This document shows positions 48,611 to 57,678 of a stretch of DNA of 64,000 nucleotides, piece after piece; the first letter of the stretch is position 1; every line of letters starts with the position of its first letter. The notes under the pieces were generated by a model. That model did not search any database. It was given only the letters and a program-made list of their open reading frames with translations, and had not been told where the DNA came from. This DNA comes from Meira nashicola (Eukaryota > Basidiomycota > Exobasidiomycetes > Exobasidiales > Brachybasidiaceae): NCBI GenBank assembly GCA_001600355.1, contig BCJU01000003.1, positions 2,236,519 through 2,300,518 of the forward strand, written 5' to 3'. Position numbers and translations under genes: made by a program.

Positions 48611-51256
48611 ATGACTTCACTCACTACACTCTTTGTCGTTGGCGTGGAAGAGTATGTCGAATTCAACGAGAGCATGGGATCGAAAGCTTTCGTAGAGCAC
48701 ATCTGGGATCAAAGTAAATCGCCTTTAAAGCTCGAAGATACGTCTGCATCCGGCTCCCAACTTCATTCGGCAGGAGCAAGAATATCTTCCGATCCACCTC
48801 CACGAATCGAATTTCCAACAATTGTACGACAAAGAGGAAGAGGAAACAAGTACAAAGCGACAGGAAGGTATATAAGCTGGGAAGAGCTAAAGCGAAGAAA
48901 TCCTGTTGCCTTGAAAGATCCTCCAAGTTTGGAAGAATTTATACGAAAAGGATCACAAGTTGGCACTGCTGAGCGTCTTGCTCCTGGCGCTTTTCTCAAG
49001 GGTGAAAAGAAATTCAAGATAACCAAAAAGCCCAAAGATACAATCGATCTACATGAAAATCAAGATGGTTGGATAGGCGGCTCTTCTGAAAGCTCATTCG
49101 CTTCCCAAGCGATTGCAAATGGTATCAGTGCGCAAGCGAATGTTCAACAATCAGCCACCAATGGTTCATCTTCTTCTGCAAGCATATACGCACCAAAAAC
49201 ATCGTCAAATGGATCATCGGGAAGCATGTATGCCCCAAAGCCTTCTGTTGGCTCCTCTGGAAGCATATACGCAACCAAACCACTTAACGAACCGATGGGA
49301 GCAAATCCACAACCCAATACTTTCTTGCAAAACCCACCCGAAAAGAAAGAAGAAATCGCAACCAAAGCATCCGGTAGTCAGGAAACAGTGCCACGTACGC
49401 TACGAAAGAGCAGGTCTGGATTGAGTCTATCAGCAAGACTGGGAATAGATCCATCAGCGATAGAGACTGATGAACAGCCAGACGTTCCGCCCCTACCTCA
49501 GCAGAAGCAACAATCTACACGTAGACCATCAAAGCTGACACTACCCGATAATAGAATTTCAACACTGCCAGATCATGGTCAGAACGTCTCATCTGCAACC
49601 AATTTGAAAACGCCTATTGCACAGACACCTCTCAGTGCATCTCATCCTGTCCCTGAAACACCATTAAAACACCATGGCAACAGACATCATATTGATATCC
49701 CCCCGACTCCCAATACAGAACAGCGGGTCTCGGAAAATGAAATGCAAAATCTTCCAAAAGCAGGATTGATGCTTGATCCAGGTCAATCAATTCTATCCCA
49801 CGATGTTGCTCAAACAAGTCGAAAAAGTACACCTCTTCGTGCTGCTCGATCTCAAATGGACGATATGTTGGCACGTCTACGTCAAGCAAGATCAGGATTC
49901 TCTGGTGGCGGAAGTGGACAAAGTATGTGGGCTCCCAAGACAGCGGTAGAAGAACCACCGATTGCGTATACGTCTGATGACAAAGAGGAAACCTCCAGAA
50001 AGGCAACCCCTACACTCGCATCTGTTCAAGCCGAATTTGCAAATGGCGATGCAGAGCTTACACCAAAATTGGGAGCTACGAAGCCAGAGGAAGCGAAAGC
50101 AAAAACGAATAAGTCAAATCCTGCTCCTCAAGCAAGAGAATTATCGAATGGAAAGTCTCTTTTGGATCGTCTAGGCCCGAAGCTCGAAGAGGTAGATGCT
50201 TCAATCAAAGCGAGCACAACTGTCTTGCCAGCGCCAAATACATCAGCTACAAAGCCCATCAGCAGAGCAAAGGAGAAAAAAGATGCATCGTCTTCTGCAA
50301 ACAAAATTGAGAAGGTCAGGAAAAATGAAATCGATACTAAGCCGCTTAAACTGGATGATCCAGTACACTCTGCTCCTACTGAGCCAAAGGTTGACAGGAA
50401 GAAGAATGAATTTGTCCAAGAGATCACGCACGCACCGGTTCTGTCAAAGATGATTCCTCAGACAGAAGATGTTGCTGTACAGGCTGAAAGTGTAGTCGCA
50501 CCGCCTGCAGTGATCGATGATACAGCTTCACAAGTAGGGAATGACACAATGACAAGCATCAATTGGGCTGACGATGATGATGACGACTCACTACCGGAAT
50601 TGACTGAAGAATGGATGAAGACTGCTCTTCTCTCCCCTCCTCCTAGCAGTAAAAAGCCAGTCAAGGCAGACAATAGCTCTATAGCTAGTGATGATACTCA
50701 ATCCCGACAAGAGATTGATGATAGTCCATCTCATCCTCAATGTGGAGAACGAAAAGGGCGTGGATCAAGGCGAGAAAAGGGAACGTTACCATCGCATGGA
50801 CAGAAGAGTGCACCACCTATCGATTTGGGAATTCAAATTGCTGGTTCGGCAGGTAAACAAAGGTCAACGACATCTTCCAATGACGATAAAGACCTAAGCT
50901 CTGTACCGCCATGGCAAAGGCGAACAAAAGCTGCTTCTTCACCTCCATCAAATGGTCCTCTAGGCTTACGTATTGCTGGACAGGCTGAAACGAAAGCAAA
51001 AGAATTCAAAAAGCCTGCTAATGTAACACCAGATTCTAAAGTCAAACGTAGTCATCATGCACAAGATTCAGTAGGAGATCGTAAACCTAAGCAAGCTCCA
51101 GTACAAAATCGAAGATGGGGCGGTTCAGTATTGCCGCCTAATGCCACACCACTTAACATGCCAGACAATCCCTTCGTCGTAGATGTCAACTCAGATTCGG
51201 CGGAAAAGAAGACACGATCGAAAGGTAGAGGCGGACGATCCGATCATCGTGTATAG
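48611..51256 (+). CDS. Large disordered protein of unknown function, 881 aa
   Basis: I do not recognise the family. The 881-codon frame starts at an ATG in good context. The first 170 residues are the most ordered-looking part (LFVVGVEEYVEFNES, FPTIVRQRGRGNKYKATGRYISWEELKRRNPVALKD). The rest is Ser/Lys/Pro-rich and disordered. A short motif S-(I/M)-(Y/W)-A-(P/T)-K recurs at about residues 187-221 (three times, SIYAPK, SMYAPK, SIYATK) and near 438 (SMWAPK). An acidic, Trp-containing element INWADDDDDDSLPELTEEW lies near 650-668. A basic tail follows, with PPWQRR and RRWGGSVLPP elements. Such short motifs in disorder suggest a binding scaffold, possibly RNA- or translation-linked, but this is speculation. 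Confidence 0.7.
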   Translation: MTSLTTLFVVGVEEYVEFNESMGSKAFVEHIWDQSKSPLKLEDTSASGSQLHSAGARISSDPPPRIEFPTIVRQRGRGNKYKATGRYISWEELKRRNPVALKDPPSLEEFIRKGSQVGTAERLAPGAFLKGEKKFKITKKPKDTIDLHENQDGWIGGSSESSFASQAIANGISAQANVQQSATNGSSSSASIYAPKTSSNGSSGSMYAPKPSVGSSGSIYATKPLNEPMGANPQPNTFLQNPPEKKEEIATKASGSQETVPRTLRKSRSGLSLSARLGIDPSAIETDEQPDVPPLPQQKQQSTRRPSKLTLPDNRISTLPDHGQNVSSATNLKTPIAQTPLSASHPVPETPLKHHGNRHHIDIPPTPNTEQRVSENEMQNLPKAGLMLDPGQSILSHDVAQTSRKSTPLRAARSQMDDMLARLRQARSGFSGGGSGQSMWAPKTAVEEPPIAYTSDDKEETSRKATPTLASVQAEFANGDAELTPKLGATKPEEAKAKTNKSNPAPQARELSNGKSLLDRLGPKLEEVDASIKASTTVLPAPNTSATKPISRAKEKKDASSSANKIEKVRKNEIDTKPLKLDDPVHSAPTEPKVDRKKNEFVQEITHAPVLSKMIPQTEDVAVQAESVVAPPAVIDDTASQVGNDTMTSINWADDDDDDSLPELTEEWMKTALLSPPPSSKKPVKADNSSIASDDTQSRQEIDDSPSHPQCGERKGRGSRREKGTLPSHGQKSAPPIDLGIQIAGSAGKQRSTTSSNDDKDLSSVPPWQRRTKAASSPPSNGPLGLRIAGQAETKAKEFKKPANVTPDSKVKRSHHAQDSVGDRKPKQAPVQNRRWGGSVLPPNATPLNMPDNPFVVDVNSDSAEKKTRSKGRGGRSDHRV

Positions 51257-51475
51257 AAGGAAGCGGAGATGGACAAAATTCTCAAACAATCTGTTCTTTT
51301 CTTATGCTTCTTCATTCTACATGTCTTTCTCTGCTCTGTTCCTTTTTTTCATTTGTGTATTATTATGGATAGCTACAATACATTTACATGAAATGACATC
51401 GTACTTCTTGTACTTTAACGTATAATGAAAAGTGCTATTGTTGCACTAATTTCTGCCGCGAAGAATCTGTACAGC

Positions 51476-52030
51476 TCAACTTGAGGCGTCTTTGAATGGC
51501 TTTTCCAACAACTTTGAGTAGACTTCATCCTCAAGATACGTATTTATTTTGATAACAAGCTGTTCATTCATCAACCCATGGCAGTACTCGCTAATTTGAC
51601 AAACTTTTCTATAAGCATCACACTCATTGCCAAATAATACCAAATAAGCAGCTGACAAAGAAGAATTGATGATGTGAACAATTTCATCATTGATTTCTTC
51701 CCATTCAAAACTTTCACGAAGATAATTATTCCATTCTTTATTGTATTGAAGTACAATTGCAAAGAAAGACCAATACTTTTTATTAAATTCATCGATGTCT
51801 TTGGTATCAGTAGGAGGGAATTTTTCAAAAAAACCTTCTGGTATCTCTGATAGATCAGGTCGTTTTGGTTCCGTGTAAGTACCTTTTAGCAATCTTTCAT
51901 ACTTTGTTCCAAGTGAACTTATATACTCCAACAGGCTTCTTACCCATTCGGGAAAGTCGGAAAAAGAATATAATGATTTTACCTTATTTGCATTAAATTT
52001 TTGAGATTCATCTTGAGAAGAATCGCTCAT
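51476..52030 (-). CDS. Orphan protein, 184 aa, no recognised domain
   Basis: The frame extends to 52066 with a TTG start; the ATG at 52030 (MSDSSQDESQKFNAN) is used. The protein is acidic-aromatic and helical (LYSFSDFPEWVRSLLEYISSL, YWSFFAIVLQYNKEWNNYLRESFEWEE), with a few cysteines near the C-terminus. I see a faint resemblance to the helical part of retroelement gag proteins, too weak to claim. Its short length, no intron and absence of known motifs make it a low-to-moderate confidence gene. It ends near the stop of the preceding gene (convergent, about 220 nt). Confidence 0.5.
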   Translation of the reverse strand: MSDSSQDESQKFNANKVKSLYSFSDFPEWVRSLLEYISSLGTKYERLLKGTYTEPKRPDLSEIPEGFFEKFPPTDTKDIDEFNKKYWSFFAIVLQYNKEWNNYLRESFEWEEINDEIVHIINSSLSAAYLVLFGNECDAYRKVCQISEYCHGLMNEQLVIKINTYLEDEVYSKLLEKPFKDASS

Positions 52031-52348
52031 CTTGAAATTGAAAGATGGAATGACGATAGTAGACAAGTAGAAGTAATTCAGAAGTGATCACTGATACTCG
52101 AAAAGAGAAGATAGATGACGGCCAAGAAGTGAGAAAGATAAGTTGTGGCAAAACATGTTCAAAAGATTGCTGAGCAGTAAGACCTTTTGATGCGCTAAGG
52201 TCTACTCAAATCGAGTTCAGAAAGCGTTACCTTTGATTGCAATCACAATTTAAATTTTTACGAAACACGTTTATAAAAAGACAACCTGATGCAACAAAAA
52301 TACAATTGAGTAAGAACATGAACGAAGATGCAACATAGTCGTACATGA
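52031..52348. other. Intergenic region, 318 nt
   Basis: Between two minus-strand genes: the orphan promoter and the Rpa43 3' UTR. AT-rich; no feature recognised. Confidence 0.4.
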
Positions 52349-53755
52349 TTATTTCGAGCTTTTCCTTCTCTTCTTCTTTTCTCGCCCTGAATCGCCTTCA
52401 CCCTCACTTTCGCTCGTTTCACCTTCAAGTTTAGGTCCAACTTTTGATCTCTTTTTCTTGTTGCTCTTTTCAGAACTAGATTCAACAACGATATTTTGCG
52501 AAACGTTTGCAGAATCAAAGTGAGATTCTTCAACGTCTGAATCATCATCATCCGAATCGCTATCCTCATAAGGAGCAAATTCTGAAGTTTGATGACCACC
52601 AAAACGAACTCTTCGAGATTCTGTCGAATTTTGATTGGATGTTGCAGAATAATTTTGTTTTTGAGAGGATAAAGAAGATGAATTAGGCACATAGGTAGGT
52701 GCAGGAATAGAGAATGGCTTACGAAGCAGAGATCCATGGATGGAAATCATATGATTGGCGATCGTGATCCCAACAACTGTGAATGTGACGGTGCCAGTTT
52801 TACCACCTAGCCTTTCACCAGTCTTTTTGTCAATCCAGCAACCAGTACTCTTTTCACCCACTTCCTCTCCGTTGGTAGGTAGCTCATCATTCGGTTCTCC
52901 ACTCTCTGTTTCCACAGGATTTTCACCATCTACAGGTTCCTCTGATGATTTTTCTGCCGGGTCTTCCATCGCAACGTCCTCATATTCATCCTCTGAAAAC
53001 TCTTGCCATTCGAATCCATTTTCTCTTGGCATATGTGCCATTTCTTGTATCGAGGGTAGGTGTCCTGAAGTGATAGAAGCATTAAATGTTCCATGAACCA
53101 AAAGGGAAACGTGAGAAGGCGTTGAAAGTTTTATCTTTCCTTCTAATCTCATTCCAATCTTTGGTGCCCAAACACGACCGGAAACACCAACGAGAACGTT
53201 TGCAAATGCACCATCTCCATCAATTTTTCCAAGCCTTTGTTTAAATTTTAGATTTGAATGGCTCATCAAAACTCCTTCAAATTGTGGAACATATCTCATC
53301 ACGAGTGTATCAAGTTGTTCTTCTGCCGCTTTTTGAGCATCATGCATTAATACTGGCGGAATGCAAAGTATAATCTCTGGAGAGATCACATTGAACGCCG
53401 AAACAGCCGGCCCTTTGCCTTTCATCTTTGCTAGTTCTTTTGCTGATTTGGGTATTGAAGAGTTCCCGTTAGACTTTTGACCACCTGCTTGACTTCCTTC
53501 TCCTTCTGTTTCTGATGCAGATGTCATTGAAATATCCACGGAAGCACTTCTTCTTCTCTCCCTTCTTTCTTCCTTTTCTCTCCTTCTTCGTTCCTTTCTC
53601 TCTTGCTTGGAAGCAGAAGAAGATATTGAAGCATCACTGTCTTCTGCTGCCTCATCCCTGTGTTCCTTCTTGTGACGATGTTTCATTGCCGATTTCGAAT
53701 TTGTATCAGGCTGTAGAGAAGGCCCGATCATACTAGGACCTGCAACTGTTGCCAT
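52349..53755 (-). CDS. RPA43: RNA polymerase I subunit Rpa43
   Basis: 468 residues from a true ATG. A Lys/Arg/Ser-rich acidic-basic N-terminus (DSDASISSSASKQERKERRRRE) precedes the RPA43 OB-type domain from about residue 120: FNVISPEIILCIPPVLMHDAQKAAEEQLDTLVMRYVPQFEGVLMSHSNLK, then VLVGVSGRVWAPKIGMRLEGKI and HVSLLVHGTFNASI, the classic Rpa43/Rpb7-like stalk pattern. Blocks STGCWIDKKTGERLGGKTGTVTFTVVGI and SIHGSLL follow. A serine/acidic linker and a lysine-rich tail (KKKRSKVGPKLEG...EKKKRRKSSK) complete it. It forms the Pol I stalk with Rpa14-type partners and contacts Rrn3 in rDNA transcription. It is longer than yeast Rpa43 because of the disordered ends. Confidence 0.9.
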   Translation of the reverse strand: MATVAGPSMIGPSLQPDTNSKSAMKHRHKKEHRDEAAEDSDASISSSASKQERKERRRREKEERRERRRSASVDISMTSASETEGEGSQAGGQKSNGNSSIPKSAKELAKMKGKGPAVSAFNVISPEIILCIPPVLMHDAQKAAEEQLDTLVMRYVPQFEGVLMSHSNLKFKQRLGKIDGDGAFANVLVGVSGRVWAPKIGMRLEGKIKLSTPSHVSLLVHGTFNASITSGHLPSIQEMAHMPRENGFEWQEFSEDEYEDVAMEDPAEKSSEEPVDGENPVETESGEPNDELPTNGEEVGEKSTGCWIDKKTGERLGGKTGTVTFTVVGITIANHMISIHGSLLRKPFSIPAPTYVPNSSSLSSQKQNYSATSNQNSTESRRVRFGGHQTSEFAPYEDSDSDDDDSDVEESHFDSANVSQNIVVESSSEKSNKKKRSKVGPKLEGETSESEGEGDSGREKKKRRKSSK

Positions 53756-54138
53756 GACGATATATGTCGAGTAGAAAGGATGGATGAAGAAGAGACGCCA
53801 GTGTTCAACTGGCCCTGTTGTTAGTGGAAAAAGCCTAAAACCTTGTAATTTTTTTTACAAAAAAATTCCCGTACTAAAAATGCACGTGCGAATTTAAGCG
53901 CCTCTAAAATCAAACGCGCCCCTGTGTTGTGTTTATGTTTGTTTTTTTGTGATCTTGCATGCATTAAATGAAAGGGTATTGTCAAATGTATGTACTGTAG
54001 AATATGCATGTCAACACTTTTAGGCTTCACAAACAAAAACCAACTTTTGGTGTATGTCGTACTTTATCCTTCCTCTAACCTTCATCACCCATCCTAGGAT
54101 CGCTTTGTCTGTATCTATACACATATACACCTCTCAAA
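53756..54138. promoter_or_regulatory. Divergent promoter region, Rpa43 / LIM protein
   Basis: 383 nt between divergent genes. It contains a T-rich stretch and TACATACA-like repeats near 53990-54010. No specific element is assigned. Confidence 0.4.
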
Positions 54139-57045
54139 ATGGCTGGATACTCCAGCTCTCCTTCGCAGGATCTGACAGCTGCTTGGTATGCGGCAGCGCC
54201 TCCTCCTCCTCCACCTCAATCAAAAGTACCGTCCAAAAGGGCTTCTATGGCAGTTCAACCGACATATTCAAATCATTCTGATAGATTACGAACGAGTAGC
54301 TCATCTACTTCTTTATCGTTTGATAAACGTACAATGGGAGATGATTTACCAAGAGATTCTCATTCACCTGCTCCAGAAAGGCCGGTAAGTAGAAATGCAA
54401 TGGCAAGACAGAGAGAACGTGAAAGACAAAGAGCAAGAACGAATAGTACATCTGGACAACCTGATAATGAAAGTTATCATCAAATGAATAACTCTGCATA
54501 TGAAAGTCATCATTTACATACAACTGATACTTTGCCAAACAGAAGTCCTTCGCCTGGACCAAGAAATAGAAGAGAATCAAGTCCAGCAGCTGCAGGTCAA
54601 TGGTCCACTTATCATCCAGAACAGAATGTACAACATCAAGGATACAATCCACAAGCTGGACAGAACTTTAAAGTTATGCAACAAAATGGAGATCCAATGG
54701 CACCTCCACCAGTTACGCAAGCCTATCCTCCTTCTACGACAGTCATGCAACAGCCTGTACCTTCCTATGGAACTGTTTGGGCAGCACCTCCTCCAACTTC
54801 ACCTTCTCCAGTTCCACAATATTATTCACCTGCTCCTCAACAATTCGTTCAACAAAGTCCAATGCAGCCTCCTCTTTCGCAACCACAGTACAACGGTTAT
54901 CCAGCCGGATATGTTTCAGCGCCACAAACACCTTCGCAATTCGTTCAGGGACATTGGCCCCAAGCTAATGGTCAACAGCATCCTGTTTATGTTGCTGAGC
55001 CGATGCCAATGTCACAGACGCCACCTGTATATGCTGGAACTCCTGTGGTAAATAATCAAGGACAATGGATAGCGCCACAGCAACAAAATGCCCCAGTACC
55101 ATTTCCTACATCTACCGCCATGCCTCCACCACCTGTACCTGTCAATCAATTCGTGAATGGATATGGACAAGTACTTCCTCAACAACATGGCTATCCTACA
55201 AGCGCTTATGGTACACCACCAATTGCTAATGGACGGCCTTTACCTTCGCCTTCTAGAACATCATCCCAAAGTAGTTCAGTTGGTACAAGAACGAGTACTA
55301 CATCTCTTGGATCTATTTCTGGTACCGTTAGACGTACTTTACCTCAACCACCTCAAGGAAGAAGTGATTCAAATCCTCAACCGATAATCTCAGGGCATAC
55401 AACTGTTCGTCAATCCGATATTCCTGCTTCTCTTGGTCGTCATGAGAGTGTTCGAATGGCAGCTGAAGAGATTATGTCGCGCGGAATGCCAAATCGTAGG
55501 AAAGGAGTACCTTCTTCTATGCGTACCCAAAGTAACGCTTCTTCCGTTCAAACGCATGCAAATTCTTCACGTAGTGATGGAAGTATAACAGATGGAAGTT
55601 TGCCTGGCATAGGTCCTAAACCTTCTACACCTGTTCCTGTTACGTCACGTAATCGAGCCGAATCTGCAAGTTGTTTAGAAAATGAAATGAGATCGATGAA
55701 GTTGCAGGATAATGAAAGCCGTCATGCCAGTTTACGATCGAATCGGACACCATTTGCACCCGTACAACCTTCAATAAATGGTCAACAACACGTTTCTGTT
55801 CCAGCATCACAATCAAACGAGCCTGTTAGAGCTTCATCTCCCAGACCTATCCGCGCAGCTCCAACACCCGATCCTGATGTGACAATCAACAGTCCTATGG
55901 AAGATATAATTCCAAGAAGACCAATTTCGCGTGGTCCGAAAGATGAACGTGAAAGAAGGCGATCTATGGAAATACAAGCTGCTACTGCAGCAGCAGCTAA
56001 ATCTTCTCAAATTCCATCAATCACAGTTGACGATGGGCCGATGATTCCAAGAATATCTTTCGATGAACCAATTGAATCACAACCTGCTGTTCCAACTATT
56101 GTAATGCCTGGAGAAGAAGATGAGAACGGTGGACCATCTATTCAAATTTCAGAAGCGCCACAAATTTGCATTTCCGAAGAATATGAAGCAGAAAAGCCGA
56201 CAGGAACGATCAGTATCTCGGTAAGCTCTGCTGGTCTGGCACAAAGATCTACGTCAAGTAACAATGTTCAAAGTCAAGCCGGTCAAGGTAACTTATCACG
56301 TCAAAGAACGGCTAGCAAACCTTTTGCTGCACCTGCGCCTGCTTCTGCACCTTCTATTGGTAGTGGAGCAGCTTGTGCAACATGTCAAAAATGGATTGGA
56401 GGAAGAGTGGTCCATGCAATGTCACATACATTTCATCCTGATTGTTTCGTTTGTTCTTATTGTAGCGAAGCATTGGAACATGTTGCTTTTTACGAACATG
56501 AAGGTAGACCTTATTGTCATTTTGACTTTCACGAATTATTTTCAAAACGTTGTTTTCATTGTAGAACGCCAATCGTTGATCAACGTTATATAACGATAAA
56601 TGATGTTGAATTAATTGGAAATGATGGAACAGGAGAAACGCAAGAAAGATGTTATCATGATATGCACTTCTTTTGTGCAAATTGCGGTGATCCGTTCTTG
56701 GATCCAAAATTGGCAAGTAGTGCAGCAGGAGCAGAAAATGCAATTACAACAGAAATTGAAGATGAAGATGGTCATGTTCGATTTGGAGGAAGGGAATTTG
56801 TCGTTCATAAAGGTTATCCATATTGTGAACATTGTCATGTTTCATTGCATAAACCAAAATGTAAAGGATGCAAGAAACCAATCATTGACGAAGAATATTT
56901 AACTGCTTTACGTGGTAAATGGCATATAGGATGTTTCTGTTGTCAACGTTGTCAACATCCAATCGATTCGGATAACTTTTTTGTTCGTGATGGTCAAGCA
57001 TACGATGAAGAATGCTACAAGATTAAATTGCGCAGTGAATTGTGA
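54139..57045 (+). CDS. Three-LIM-domain protein, paxillin-like, 968 aa
   Basis: The N-terminal 740 residues are disordered, rich in Gln/Pro/Ser. Near the C-terminus lie three LIM zinc-binding domains. LIM1 starts near 746 with CATCQKW and continues HPDCFVCSYC, CHFDF; LIM2 follows (CFHCRTPI, CYHDMHFFCANC) with an insertion of about 20 residues (ELIGNDGTGETQERCYHD) and a second one (SSAAGAENAITTEIEDEDGHVR) inside; LIM3 follows with CKGCKKPIIDEEYLTALRGKWHIGCFCCQRC. The order matches the fungal paxillin-like family (Pxl1-type) involved in cell polarity, cytokinesis and Rho-GTPase localisation. Fungal paxillins often carry two or three LIM domains. The assignment to paxillin rather than another LIM family (zyxin, LIM-RhoGAP lacking the GAP) is moderate. 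Confidence 0.82.
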   Translation: MAGYSSSPSQDLTAAWYAAAPPPPPPQSKVPSKRASMAVQPTYSNHSDRLRTSSSSTSLSFDKRTMGDDLPRDSHSPAPERPVSRNAMARQRERERQRARTNSTSGQPDNESYHQMNNSAYESHHLHTTDTLPNRSPSPGPRNRRESSPAAAGQWSTYHPEQNVQHQGYNPQAGQNFKVMQQNGDPMAPPPVTQAYPPSTTVMQQPVPSYGTVWAAPPPTSPSPVPQYYSPAPQQFVQQSPMQPPLSQPQYNGYPAGYVSAPQTPSQFVQGHWPQANGQQHPVYVAEPMPMSQTPPVYAGTPVVNNQGQWIAPQQQNAPVPFPTSTAMPPPPVPVNQFVNGYGQVLPQQHGYPTSAYGTPPIANGRPLPSPSRTSSQSSSVGTRTSTTSLGSISGTVRRTLPQPPQGRSDSNPQPIISGHTTVRQSDIPASLGRHESVRMAAEEIMSRGMPNRRKGVPSSMRTQSNASSVQTHANSSRSDGSITDGSLPGIGPKPSTPVPVTSRNRAESASCLENEMRSMKLQDNESRHASLRSNRTPFAPVQPSINGQQHVSVPASQSNEPVRASSPRPIRAAPTPDPDVTINSPMEDIIPRRPISRGPKDERERRRSMEIQAATAAAAKSSQIPSITVDDGPMIPRISFDEPIESQPAVPTIVMPGEEDENGGPSIQISEAPQICISEEYEAEKPTGTISISVSSAGLAQRSTSSNNVQSQAGQGNLSRQRTASKPFAAPAPASAPSIGSGAACATCQKWIGGRVVHAMSHTFHPDCFVCSYCSEALEHVAFYEHEGRPYCHFDFHELFSKRCFHCRTPIVDQRYITINDVELIGNDGTGETQERCYHDMHFFCANCGDPFLDPKLASSAAGAENAITTEIEDEDGHVRFGGREFVVHKGYPYCEHCHVSLHKPKCKGCKKPIIDEEYLTALRGKWHIGCFCCQRCQHPIDSDNFFVRDGQAYDEECYKIKLRSEL

Positions 57046-57678
57046 TTAATTGCTAAACCCCTTCCTTTCCTTTCTTTTTATTGTATTTTACTCCTTTTTG
57101 TTTGCTCTCTTTTGCTATCTCTCTTTTGTCCTTTATAGATAAAGCTGCGTGCTATAAATTGTATAATGTTTTGCTCTCAATAGGATTCACGCACTATTTA
57201 TTTTATACGAGGTGATCAATCTGTATTGCAGATGCATGAGAGCAAGAAGCAGAGTACGAAAAAGTGTATAAAAAAGTGTAGAAAGAATGTGATTTGTGAA
57301 GCGCGCACGCCAAATAGAAGGGCACGACAAAAGAAAGAGAAAGAGAAAGAAATAAGCAAAGGAACGACGAGGTTAAGAGCAAGAAGAAAGAAGAAAAGAA
57401 ACATAAAAAGAGCGAGATTAAAGAGTTTGCTGATAGAGCGATAGCATATGAAACAGGATTTCGTCTTTGCTTTAAAACATTGATGCAAGACAGTCGAGAA
57501 ATAGAGATACAGCGAAAAGCGACCAGAGATGAAATTGTTGAGCACGAAAAGATTGAATAAGAAAAATGATTTGAGCTTTTCTTAAAGACACGGTCAAAGA
57601 AAAAAACCAAAAGAAGAAAAAATTTTTGAAAGAGATGCTTGGGTATATTTGAAGATTGCAATTTTTGTTTTGAACGAA
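57046..57678. other. Convergent 3' region, 633 nt
   Basis: Between the LIM and TEA gene stop codons. AT-rich left part with TC-rich runs, then an A/G-rich part (AAGAAAGAGAAAGAG) near 57330. The minus-strand frame 57203-57730 is an AG-rich shadow without protein character. Confidence 0.5.

Noticed and set aside
51476..52030. Retroelement gag remnant
   Set aside because: Only a general helical and aromatic similarity; no zinc knuckle, no neighbouring protease or polymerase, and no repeats flank it.
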